Shown: positions 36,377 to 44,544 of the stretch, piece by piece
Layout of the letters: each line of letters opens with the position of its first letter
How positions within the stretch are numbered: position 1 is the first letter of the stretch
NCBI GenBank assembly: GCA_021295815.1
Contig: JAGWBQ010000007.1
Span: 62,001-126,000, forward strand
DNA: 64,000 bases
From: Gemmatimonadota bacterium
GTDB lineage: Bacteria > Gemmatimonadota > Gemmatimonadetes > Longimicrobiales > Gaopeijiaceae
Direction: 5' to 3'
Notes under the pieces: model-generated
Seen by the model: the letters and a program-made list of their open reading frames with translations, nothing else
The model's database searches: none
Told to the model about the DNA's origin: nothing
Made by a program: the position numbers and the translations under genes

Positions 36377-36976
36377 TTGAACTCGGCGCACCTCCACCTG
36401 TTAACGGTTCATGTGCCGATCGTACTCTCGCCGCTCGCTCTGGTATTTCTGCTCGCGGCGTCCCGTCGCAGGCGCGGAGCCGGTCCCGACCCCGGCGCGG
36501 ACGAGATGGAGAGGATCGCCCACTGGTTGGTCGTCGCGGCGGCGGCGGCCGGCGCGATCTCGTTCTTCTCGGGACCGGGAGCGCTGGAGATCGTGAAGGA
36601 CGAGCTGACCCGGCCGGAGATCGCCGATCTCCACGCCGCTTTCGGACGAGCGGCTTTCTTCCTGCTGGCGCTCGTCGCGGTCGGTTCGGCGCAGCGCCTG
36701 GTCAGGGCGAGCGGATGGAGTCCTCCGCAACGCGTCCGGCGCTGGTTCACGGTGCCGGAGGAGGTCGGGCGCGAGACCGCCGGCAAGCCGAACTCGACCC
36801 GCTCGACTGTCCGCCTGGCAAGGGAGGGTCGCAGCCGGCGCTCTAACGGAACCGGCGACCCGGCCCCGTCAGACCGTTTCCGGTTGGCCGTGACGGTGGG
36901 GCTCGCGTTGGCTTGCGCCCTTCTCTTCTGGAGCGGTTACCTGGGCGGAACCCTGCGTCACCCCGAGATCGGATGA
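36377..36976 (+). CDS. DUF2231-like four-helix membrane protein
   Basis: A 199-residue protein. The first helix HLHLLTVHVPIVLSPLALVF has the two-histidine entry typical of DUF2231-like proteins, some of which sit with cytochromes. Further helices are at about 50-66 (HWLVVAAAAAGAISFFSG), 85-105 and 170-190 (LAVTVGLALACALLFWSGYLGG). The middle is a long basic loop. No ATG is in a suitable place; TTG 36377 is used on the basis of homology to the family start. The histidines might bind haem, but this is inference. Confidence 0.6.
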   Translation: MNSAHLHLLTVHVPIVLSPLALVFLLAASRRRRGAGPDPGADEMERIAHWLVVAAAAAGAISFFSGPGALEIVKDELTRPEIADLHAAFGRAAFFLLALVAVGSAQRLVRASGWSPPQRVRRWFTVPEEVGRETAGKPNSTRSTVRLAREGRSRRSNGTGDPAPSDRFRLAVTVGLALACALLFWSGYLGGTLRHPEIG

Positions 36977-37126
36977 ACGGATGGCGAGGCAGCCCATCGC
37001 CTCGCATCGGCTCCAAGCCGAGACCAGGGTGTAATATTCATTCGAGCGATCCGTAGTACGCGCTCTCGTTTCGGCGGCGCTCCGCCTCCGAAAGCGCAAA
37101 TCACCTGCAGAGATGACGAACAACCC

Positions 37127-38416
37127 ATGAAGGACCAAACCACAGTAATCCACGGGGGTTACGAGACCGAGCCCACAACCAAGAGCGTGGCGGTGCCGAT
37201 CTACCAGACGGTCGCCTACGAGTTCGACAACGCCCAGCACGGCGCCGATCTCTTCGACCTCGTGGTGCCCGGGAACATTTACACCCGGATCATGAATCCG
37301 ACCGTGGACGTGCTCGAACGTCGCCTGGCGGCGCTGGAGGGCGGGATCGGTGCGCTCGGCGTCAGCTCGGGGAGCGCGGCGATCAACTACGCCGTCCTCA
37401 CAATCGCCAAGGCCGGCAACAATGTCGTGACCACGCCTCAGCTTTACGGAGGCACCTACACCCTCTTCGCTCACATGCTGCCCGAGCTGGGGATCGACGT
37501 TCGGTTCGCGGCCGACGACTCCGCCGCCGCAGTGGCGGCCCTGATCGACGATAACACGGTCGCGGTCTACACCGAGTCCATCGGCAACCCGGCGGGCAAC
37601 ATCGTCGACATCGAGGCTCTGGCCCGGGTGGCGCACGAACGCGGCGTGCCGCTGATCGTGGACAACACGGTCGCGACTCCCGTGCTCCTCAAGCCGATCG
37701 AGTACGGCGCCGACGTGGTGGTGCACTCGCTGACCAAGTACATCGGCGGCCACGGGATCGCGCTGGGGGGCGTGATCGTCGACAGCGGACGCTTCCCCTG
37801 GACCGAACACGCCGAGCGCTTCCCGGGGCTGACGCAGCCCGAGCCTTCCTACCATGGCGTAGTCTACACCGAGGCCATGGGCGAGGCCGCCTATATCGCC
37901 CGCGCCCGGACGGTTCCGCTGCGCAATACCGGGTCGGCGCTCTCACCCCACAACGCCTTCCACATCCTTCAGGGTTTGGAGACTCTACCCATCAGAATGG
38001 AGCGCCACGTCGAGAACGCCCGCAAGGTCGCCGACTACCTTAGCGCGCACGAGCGGGTCTCCTGGGTTCGCTACCCCGGACTTCCGGACTCCGAGTACTA
38101 CGAACTGGCGCGGAAGTACACCGGCGGACGCCCGTCCGCTCTCGTGAGCTTCGGTGTCGACGGCGACTTCGATTCAGCGGTCCGGTTCTACGACTCCCTG
38201 GCGCTCTTCAAGCGGCTGGTGAACATCGGCGACGCCAAGTCGCTGGCGACCCACCCCGCATCGACCACCCACCGTCAGCTCACCGCTGAGGAACAGACGA
38301 GCGCCGGGGTGACCCCGAACCTCATTCGTCTTTCGGTCGGCATCGAGGACATCGACGACATTCTGGCCGACCTCGACCACGGACTCGCCAGGAGCGCCGT
38401 GACCCGGGCGGCCTAG
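37127..38416 (+). CDS. metY: O-acetylhomoserine sulfhydrylase (cystathionine-gamma-synthase family)
   Basis: Makes homocysteine from O-acetylhomoserine and sulfide using PLP; cytoplasmic. The 429-residue product shows VPIYQTVAYEFDNAQHG, the PLP-phosphate region SSGSAAINYAVL and the Schiff-base lysine in HSLTKYIGGHG. FKRLVNIGDAKSLATHPAST near the end is typical of the MetY branch. The 150-base leader has two hairpins, GCGAGGC/GCCTCGC just after 36983 and a stem around 37069-37093, but no SAM-riboswitch consensus. It is the first gene of a tight block reaching 47516. Confidence 0.95.
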   Translation: MKDQTTVIHGGYETEPTTKSVAVPIYQTVAYEFDNAQHGADLFDLVVPGNIYTRIMNPTVDVLERRLAALEGGIGALGVSSGSAAINYAVLTIAKAGNNVVTTPQLYGGTYTLFAHMLPELGIDVRFAADDSAAAVAALIDDNTVAVYTESIGNPAGNIVDIEALARVAHERGVPLIVDNTVATPVLLKPIEYGADVVVHSLTKYIGGHGIALGGVIVDSGRFPWTEHAERFPGLTQPEPSYHGVVYTEAMGEAAYIARARTVPLRNTGSALSPHNAFHILQGLETLPIRMERHVENARKVADYLSAHERVSWVRYPGLPDSEYYELARKYTGGRPSALVSFGVDGDFDSAVRFYDSLALFKRLVNIGDAKSLATHPASTTHRQLTAEEQTSAGVTPNLIRLSVGIEDIDDILADLDHGLARSAVTRAA

Positions 38417-38422
38417 CAGCCC

Positions 38423-40606
38423 GTGGACAATGCCTCCCACGGCATCACGGCGCTGCATCCGAAAAACGTCGTGCTCATCGTCACCGTCCTCGGGGGATTC
38501 GTCCCGGGGGCGGCGGCACCCGCTGTAACCGCGGCGCAGGAAGCCGCGACGACCGGACTGGTCGGTTTCACCGCCGACCGCGCCGAACGGCAAGCGTTCT
38601 GCGAAGCGGAGTTCCTCGGTCTGCCTTCGAGCGACTCGTTCCGCGAACACCTGCGCACCATCACGTCGGAGCCGCATCCGGCCGGATCCGAGGCCCAGAA
38701 GAGGGTCGGCGAGTACCTGGCCGCCGTCATGGAGCGGTCTGGGCTCGAGGTCAGGTCGCATCCTTACGACATTTACCTGCCGGAGCTCACCGACGACGTG
38801 GAGGCGCACATCGTCACGCCGACGGCCCTGCGCCTCTCCAACCGCGAGCCCGCGCTCCCCGAGGACCGTTTCAGCGGCCACCCCGATCTGCTGAACGGTT
38901 GGAACGCCTTTTCGGGTACCGGCGACGTGACCGGAGAGGTGGTCTACGCCAACTTCGGACGCAGGGAGGACTACCTCGCGCTCGACTCGATGGGCGTTTC
39001 GGTGGAAGGTCGCATCGTCATCGCGCGCTACGGCGGCAACTTCCGAGGCTACAAGGTGAAGTTCGCCGAGGAGCGAGGAGCCGCAGGCGTCATCATGTTC
39101 AACGATCCCGGCTTCGGCGCTACAGGCGACATCTACCCCCAGGGGCCGATGATGAACGGCGAGACCATCCAGAGGGGTTCGGTGCTGACCCTGCCCTGGA
39201 CCGGGGACCCGCTTACCCCGTTCGTGCCCGCGCTGCCTGTGGACGGCGACCGTCAGGTGGAGCGGCTCGATCCATCCGAGATCGCCCTGCACACAATTCC
39301 CGTGTTACCTCTCGGTTCGAACGCCGCCGGAGAGATACTGCGCAGAATGGAGGGCGAGACGGTTCCGCCGGGATGGGCGGGCGGCATCGACGCCCCCTAC
39401 CGGCTGACCGGCGGCACCGACCTCACCGTGCGCGTCCGAGTCAACCAACCCAAGCGGCTCACCCGGGCGGTAAACGTCGTAGGCACGGTACGCGGGTCGG
39501 AGTATCCCGACGAGTGGTTCGTGCTCGGCTCCCATTACGATCCGTGGGGCTTCGGGGCGATCGACCCCAACGGAGGCACGGCGATGCTCCTCGTCCTCGC
39601 CGAAGCTCTGGGCGAACTCCGGGAGCGGGGCTGCGAGCCTCGGCGGTCGATCATGATCGCTCACTGGGACGCCGAAGAGGCAGGCATCCTGGGCTCGACC
39701 GAGTGGGTGGAGGAGTTCCTGGAAGAGCTGGAGGCGAACGCCGTCGCCTACGTCAACGCCGATGCCGCCGTCTCCGGGGGCAACTTCGGAGCGTCCTCGT
39801 CTCCTTCCTTGAAAGGACCGATCCTCGAAGCGACGAAGGTCGTGGAACGCCCGGGCGAAGGTCGCTCGCTATACGACTGGTGGATGGAGAGGGCGCCCGA
39901 GGGTTCGGTGGAGCCCAACCTTGGGAATCTGGGGGGCGGTTCCGATCACGTCGCCTTCTACACTCACGCCGGAGTGCCTTCCGCCGGGCTCAGTTCAGGA
40001 GCGCCGAGCGGGGTCTACCACTCCAACTACGACAACTTCGCCTGGTACGAACGCTTCGGGGACGTCGATTTCGTCTTCGGCCCCATGGTGGCGAGGGCCG
40101 ACGGCGTGCTCGCTCTGCGTTTTGCCAACGCCGACATCCTTCCGTACGACGTGGTCCGCTACGCCGACGACGTGCGCACCCACGTCGAGACCCTGTACGC
40201 CGTGGCCGAAGCGCGTCGGCTCTCGGTCGGCTTCGACGATCTGCTGGCGGCCACCGTCGGACTGGAGGCGGCCGCTCGCGAGCTCGACGGCGCCCGCGCT
40301 CGCGTGGTAGCGGCCGACCGGGTCGATCCGGCTCTGGCCGAGGGGGTGAACCGGATGCTGATCGGACTGGAGAAGGCTTGGTTGAACGATCGCGGTCTTC
40401 AGGACCGGCCTTGGTCGCGCTCCCTCTACGTCTCGCCCGACCCGTTCAGCGGCTACGCCTCCTGGATGCTTCCGGGACTGCGCTACGAGATCGAGACCGA
40501 CGATCGCGGCGACCTTCCCGGCTGGGAGCGAGTCTACGTCAATGCCGTGAACGACCTCTCGGAGCGCATGCGCGCAGTCACGCTGGCGCTCGCCGAAGAG
40601 GGATAG
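38423..40606 (+). CDS. Secreted M28 (glutamate-carboxypeptidase-II-like) peptidase
   Basis: A 727-residue di-zinc exopeptidase. A signal peptide (VVLIVTVLGGFVPGAAAPAV) precedes a protease-associated domain (about 100-330) and the catalytic domain. The metal ligands and base have the spacing of human GCPII: H371, D381 (HYDPWGFGAIDPNGG), E418/E419 (WDAEEAG), D447 (NADAAV) and H533 (YHSNYDNF). The C-terminal helices match the dimerisation domain. It should release C-terminal acidic or hydrophobic residues from peptides in the periplasm or outside. GTG start six bases after metY. Confidence 0.93.
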   Translation: MDNASHGITALHPKNVVLIVTVLGGFVPGAAAPAVTAAQEAATTGLVGFTADRAERQAFCEAEFLGLPSSDSFREHLRTITSEPHPAGSEAQKRVGEYLAAVMERSGLEVRSHPYDIYLPELTDDVEAHIVTPTALRLSNREPALPEDRFSGHPDLLNGWNAFSGTGDVTGEVVYANFGRREDYLALDSMGVSVEGRIVIARYGGNFRGYKVKFAEERGAAGVIMFNDPGFGATGDIYPQGPMMNGETIQRGSVLTLPWTGDPLTPFVPALPVDGDRQVERLDPSEIALHTIPVLPLGSNAAGEILRRMEGETVPPGWAGGIDAPYRLTGGTDLTVRVRVNQPKRLTRAVNVVGTVRGSEYPDEWFVLGSHYDPWGFGAIDPNGGTAMLLVLAEALGELRERGCEPRRSIMIAHWDAEEAGILGSTEWVEEFLEELEANAVAYVNADAAVSGGNFGASSSPSLKGPILEATKVVERPGEGRSLYDWWMERAPEGSVEPNLGNLGGGSDHVAFYTHAGVPSAGLSSGAPSGVYHSNYDNFAWYERFGDVDFVFGPMVARADGVLALRFANADILPYDVVRYADDVRTHVETLYAVAEARRLSVGFDDLLAATVGLEAAARELDGARARVVAADRVDPALAEGVNRMLIGLEKAWLNDRGLQDRPWSRSLYVSPDPFSGYASWMLPGLRYEIETDDRGDLPGWERVYVNAVNDLSERMRAVTLALAEEG

Positions 40607-40616
40607 CGCCGCAGCG

Positions 40617-43079
40617 GTGATCGCGGCGTTCGGGAGGTACCCGGTCAGGGCGATCGTCGGGCTGCTGGTGCTGATCGCCTGTTCCGGGGAAGCGGAGCCG
40701 GCGCCGGGCATGGCGGCCTCCGTAGGCGACCATGTTCTCACGGTGGAGCAGCTGGCGGAGGTTCTGGTTCTTGCCCAGCCGTTCCCCTTGGAGGTCGATC
40801 CGGCGCTGGAGCTCGTTCGGCACTGGGCGCTCTCCGCCGCGGTCGCGACCGCCTTCGCTGCCGGAGACAGTCTGAACGGTAAGACCGCGGTCGACGCGGC
40901 CACCTGGATCGCCCGCCGCGAGGCGGTTCTTGCTCTCGAGCGCGAGGACCGCCTCGGTCCGCCGCCTACGGTGGACGATCCCGAGCTCGCCCGCGAGGTC
41001 TTCGACCGCGGCGAACTCCGCCTTTTCGCTCACGTCCTCCGGCGGGTCGGTCCCGAGACGCCGCCGGCGGAACGTGCGCTTCAGAGGCGGACGGCGGAGC
41101 GTATCCTCGCGGACCTCGTGGCCGGAGGCGGATGGGCGGCGGCCGTCGCCCAAAGCCAGGCCGACGAGACGCGAGCGCTGGGCGGGGTTCTCGGTCTCTT
41201 CGGCCCCGGCGAGCTTCCCGGCGAGCTTGACCGGGCCGGAGTCCGGCTGGAGCCGGGTTCGGTATCGTCGGTGATCGAGACCGTCGACGGGTTTCACCTC
41301 CTGTACCGCCCCACTTTCGCCGAGGTGGGCGCCATCTACGCCGACCGCCTGGGCTCGCGCATGCTCGCCGAGGCCGACGCGGCCTCGGCCGAAGCCGCGC
41401 TCGCGGCGGCCGGCTTCCGGGTCGTGGAGGGCGCGGGGGCGGTCGTCCGCCGCGTCGCCGCCGCTCCTGCGGACTGGTTCGACCGGGAAGCCGCGCTTGC
41501 CACCTGGACCGCCGGCGCCCTCCGGGCTGCGACCTTCGCTCGCTACCTCGCGGCCCTGGAGGCGGGTGAACGGCAAGGCTTGGCTTCCGCCGACGACCGC
41601 TCCACAACCGCGCTCCTCAACGAGCTCGGCTATCGGGAGCTCCGGATGGCGGAGGCGGCGGCTCGCGGACTTGCACTCGACAGCGTGACGGCCCAGGAGC
41701 TCGCCGAGCGACACCGCTCCGACCTGGAGGCGTGGCGCGAAGCCGTGACCGGCCAAGGCGCTCTTGGCGTCCATCTGCGCGAAGTGGCGGCCAGGCGGAC
41801 GGCAAGACCGTCGCTGGGTCCGGTCCTGGCCGCCGAGCTGCTCTCGACCGCCAGATTGGGAAGGGACGCTGCTGCGGCTGCGGTCGATCGGGCTCGCACA
41901 CTCATTGTCGCCGCCATGGATGGAGCCGAGCGGACAGGGTCCGTCCCTGTCGCTGCCGTTACCGAAACCGCGCTCGGCCGGCCGCTCCCCGGCATCGGCG
42001 ACGGCGGCCGCGGTCGCTTCCTCCTCGGCCGGGCTCTCTTCGAGAGGGTCGCCACTCCCGACGAGGGTCTCGGACCGCTCTTCAACGCCGATCGCTGTGT
42101 GAGCTGCCATGATGATCCGGTGGTCGGGGGGGGCGGGCTCTCCATACCGGTCCGCAAGGCCACCGCCTTCATCGCGGGGCGCTGTGACCTGCTGCCCGCT
42201 CACGGGGGCGACAACCTCCAGGCCCGCGCCACACCGATGGCGCTCGCCGCCGGCCTCGCCCCCGAGACCCGGCCCGACGATGCCACCGCGTTCGCCCAGG
42301 TGGTCGCGCCTCCGCTCTTCGGTCTGGGCCTGCTCGAGGCCGTGCCCGACGAGACCGTTCTGGCCTTGGAGGACCCGGAAGATCTAGACGGCGACGGCGT
42401 CTCCGGTCGCGCCCCCAGACTCGCGGACGGTCGGATCGCCCGTTTCGGGCGCAAGGGAGACGCTGCGGACGTGCGCGGCTTCGTCGAGCAGGCGCTCAGA
42501 ACCGAACTCGGACTGACCACTCCCGAGCGTCCCACCGAGGAGCGCGCCGGCGGCTCGCCAATTCCCGGCTCCGCCGACCCTGCGGAGGAACCGGAGATGG
42601 ACGAGCGGGGCATGGACCTGCTGACCGAATACGTGCGGTACCTCGCCCCGCCCGCTCCCGAGCTCCTTCCTGCCGGGGTGGTGCGCGACTCGGTGGAGCG
42701 GGGCCGAGTGATTTTCGACCGGACGGGCTGTGCGGCCTGCCACGTGGCCGAACTGCGAGCTTCGCAAGTTGCGGAACCACCGCTTGCGAACTTGCGGGTG
42801 CCGGCCTACACCGATCTCCTGCTCCATGATCTCGGAGCAGGAGACATCGGTGGAGCGAGAGAGGACCTGTGCGGGTACGACGCCCTGCCGGGCGAGTACC
42901 GCACGGCGCCTCTCTGGGGGTTGCGCCACCGCTCGCGCTTCCTCCACGACGGCCGGGCGGCCAGCGTCGAAGAGGCCGTTCTCGCGCACGGGGGTGAAGC
43001 CGCCCGAGCGCGAGCGGCGTTCCACGACTTGATCGAGCGCGACCGAGCCGATTTAGTCCGTTTTCTCCTTTCGCTATGA
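40617..43079 (+). CDS. Fusion: parvulin-type PPIase and di-heme cytochrome oxidoreductase
   Basis: An 820-residue lipoprotein (lipobox LIACSGE). Residues 30-400 look like a SurA/PpiC prolyl isomerase or chaperone: FAHVLRRVGPETPP, AQSQADETRALGGVLGLFGP, SSVIETVDGFHLLYRP. Residues 440-820 are a di-heme oxidoreductase (DUF1111/DHOR type) with DEGLGPLFNADRCVSCHDDP (haem ligands C494, C497, H498) and CAACH (C705, C708, H709), ending in RTAPLWGLRHRSRFLHDG. The stand-alone relative is at 52938. Start GTG, 10 bases after the M28 gene. It would act in the periplasm; the electron donor and the folding client are unknown. Confidence 0.88.
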   Translation: MIAAFGRYPVRAIVGLLVLIACSGEAEPAPGMAASVGDHVLTVEQLAEVLVLAQPFPLEVDPALELVRHWALSAAVATAFAAGDSLNGKTAVDAATWIARREAVLALEREDRLGPPPTVDDPELAREVFDRGELRLFAHVLRRVGPETPPAERALQRRTAERILADLVAGGGWAAAVAQSQADETRALGGVLGLFGPGELPGELDRAGVRLEPGSVSSVIETVDGFHLLYRPTFAEVGAIYADRLGSRMLAEADAASAEAALAAAGFRVVEGAGAVVRRVAAAPADWFDREAALATWTAGALRAATFARYLAALEAGERQGLASADDRSTTALLNELGYRELRMAEAAARGLALDSVTAQELAERHRSDLEAWREAVTGQGALGVHLREVAARRTARPSLGPVLAAELLSTARLGRDAAAAAVDRARTLIVAAMDGAERTGSVPVAAVTETALGRPLPGIGDGGRGRFLLGRALFERVATPDEGLGPLFNADRCVSCHDDPVVGGGGLSIPVRKATAFIAGRCDLLPAHGGDNLQARATPMALAAGLAPETRPDDATAFAQVVAPPLFGLGLLEAVPDETVLALEDPEDLDGDGVSGRAPRLADGRIARFGRKGDAADVRGFVEQALRTELGLTTPERPTEERAGGSPIPGSADPAEEPEMDERGMDLLTEYVRYLAPPAPELLPAGVVRDSVERGRVIFDRTGCAACHVAELRASQVAEPPLANLRVPAYTDLLLHDLGAGDIGGAREDLCGYDALPGEYRTAPLWGLRHRSRFLHDGRAASVEEAVLAHGGEAARARAAFHDLIERDRADLVRFLLSL

Positions 43080-43816
43080 AGTGGACGCCCGAGACCGCAC
43101 GAGACCTTCCGGTAGTGGAGGTCGAAGAGGTCGAACGCCGGTTCGGGGCCAAACGGGCGCTCGGCCCGGTCAGCTTTTCCATCGCCCGCAAAGGCATCGT
43201 CGGAATCCTTGGGCTGAACGGGGCGGGGAAAACCACGCTCCTCCGCATTATGGCGGGGGATCTTCGACCCACCTCGGGTGTTGCGCGCATCGACGGTCTG
43301 GATCTGGCGAGGGATGCTTTCACGCCCAAACGGCGCATCGGCTATCTGCCCGAGAGTCCGCCGCTCTACCGGGACATGGGGGTGCGCTCCTTCCTGCGCT
43401 TCGTCGCAACAATAAAAGGGGTGGCAAAGGAAGATATGAGCGCGGCGGTCGAAACCGCGGTCGAGAGGGCCGGCATCGGAGAGGTCGCGGAGAGGCCGAT
43501 CGGCCAGCTATCGCACGGATACCGGCAGCGAGTCGGTCTGGCCCAGGCTATCGTGCACTCGCCTTCTCTGACAATCCTCGACGAACCGACGAACGGACTC
43601 GACCCGGTCCAGATCGTCGCCATGAGGGAGCTCATAAGGGAGCTCGGGCGGGAGAGCGCGATAGTCGTCTCCTCCCATGTTCTCGGGGAGGTCTCGAAGA
43701 CCTGCGACCGCGTGATCGTGATCCACCGGGGCAGGTTGGTCGCCGACCGGAGCGCCGACGACTTCGGAGTCGCCGGTGGAGAGCTTGAGCGTCTCCTCGT
43801 GGAACTGGTCGAATGA
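43076..43816 (+). CDS. ABC transporter ATPase, GldA-like
   Basis: A 246-residue ATP-binding subunit. The Walker A GLNGAGKTT (46-54), the signature LSHGYRQR (145-152), the Walker B LTILDE (165-170) and the switch histidine in SSHVLGEV are all present. YLPESPPLYRDM is the Q-loop of GldA/CcmA-type ATPases. It overlaps the upstream stop (ATGA, 43076-43079) and the permease start (43813-43816). With the next two genes it forms a GldA-GldF-GldG set, which in Bacteroidetes supports gliding and secretion but elsewhere has other roles. Confidence 0.92.
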   Translation: MKWTPETARDLPVVEVEEVERRFGAKRALGPVSFSIARKGIVGILGLNGAGKTTLLRIMAGDLRPTSGVARIDGLDLARDAFTPKRRIGYLPESPPLYRDMGVRSFLRFVATIKGVAKEDMSAAVETAVERAGIGEVAERPIGQLSHGYRQRVGLAQAIVHSPSLTILDEPTNGLDPVQIVAMRELIRELGRESAIVVSSHVLGEVSKTCDRVIVIHRGRLVADRSADDFGVAGGELERLLVELVE

Positions 43817-44544
43817 GAACGATCCGCGCCATCGCCCTCCGCGATCTGACCAGTTACTTCCGATCGACGACGGGCTACGTGGTAGCGAGCGCTGTCCTCC
43901 TTCTTGACGGTGTCCTCTTCTACGCCTTGGCGTTAGGCCCGGGGGCCGGAGAACGGCTCTCAGGAGAGGCTCTCGGGAGCTTCTTCTACTCCGCGAGCGG
44001 GCTTACGGCCGTGGCCGCAGCCGTCCTCTCGGCGCGTCTCATCGCCGAAGAACGGGTGACCGGCACCCAGGTCCTTCTCGACACCTCGCCTATTACCGAT
44101 TTCCACATTGTTGCGGGCAAGTTCTGGGCGGCGTACGGTTTCGTGTCGGCGATCACGTTCGTGAGCCTCTACCTGCCCCTTCTCGTCTTCGTGAACGGGC
44201 GCATTTCGTTCGGGCACATCGCGATCGGCGTCCTGGGCCTCCTCTTGCTCGGAGCTGCGGTCACCGCCATCGGACTTTTCGCGTCGTCGCTCACTTCCCG
44301 ACCCATCCTCGCCGCCGCGGTCGGTGGCGGCATCACGGCGATGCTGTTCCTCCTTTGGCCGCTCTCCCAGGCTGTCGATCCGCCGCTTTCGCGGGCCTTT
44401 GCCGCCTTGGCGATACACGGCCGCCACTTTGCGACCTTCCAGGCAGGCATACTCCACCTTCGCGACGTCACGCACTATCTCGCAGTGACCGCGTTCTTCC
44501 TGATCGCCGCCGTCAAGGCGCTGGAGGCCCGCAGATGGTCCTGA
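43813..44544 (+). CDS. ABC transporter permease, GldF-like
   Basis: A 243-residue protein with six membrane helices (for example GYVVASAVLLLDGVLFYALA, IAIGVLGLLLLGAAVTAIGL, HYLAVTAFFLIAAVKALEAR). The cytoplasmic loop LIAEERVTGTQVLLDTSPIT is the family feature that contacts the ATPase. ATGA overlap with the ATPase gene and a 10-base overlap with the next gene show translational coupling. Confidence 0.85.
   Translation: MRTIRAIALRDLTSYFRSTTGYVVASAVLLLDGVLFYALALGPGAGERLSGEALGSFFYSASGLTAVAAAVLSARLIAEERVTGTQVLLDTSPITDFHIVAGKFWAAYGFVSAITFVSLYLPLLVFVNGRISFGHIAIGVLGLLLLGAAVTAIGLFASSLTSRPILAAAVGGGITAMLFLLWPLSQAVDPPLSRAFAALAIHGRHFATFQAGILHLRDVTHYLAVTAFFLIAAVKALEARRWS

Noticed and set aside
36977-37126. 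SAM riboswitch before metY
   Set aside because: Two hairpins exist but no SAM-I or SAM-II consensus bases.
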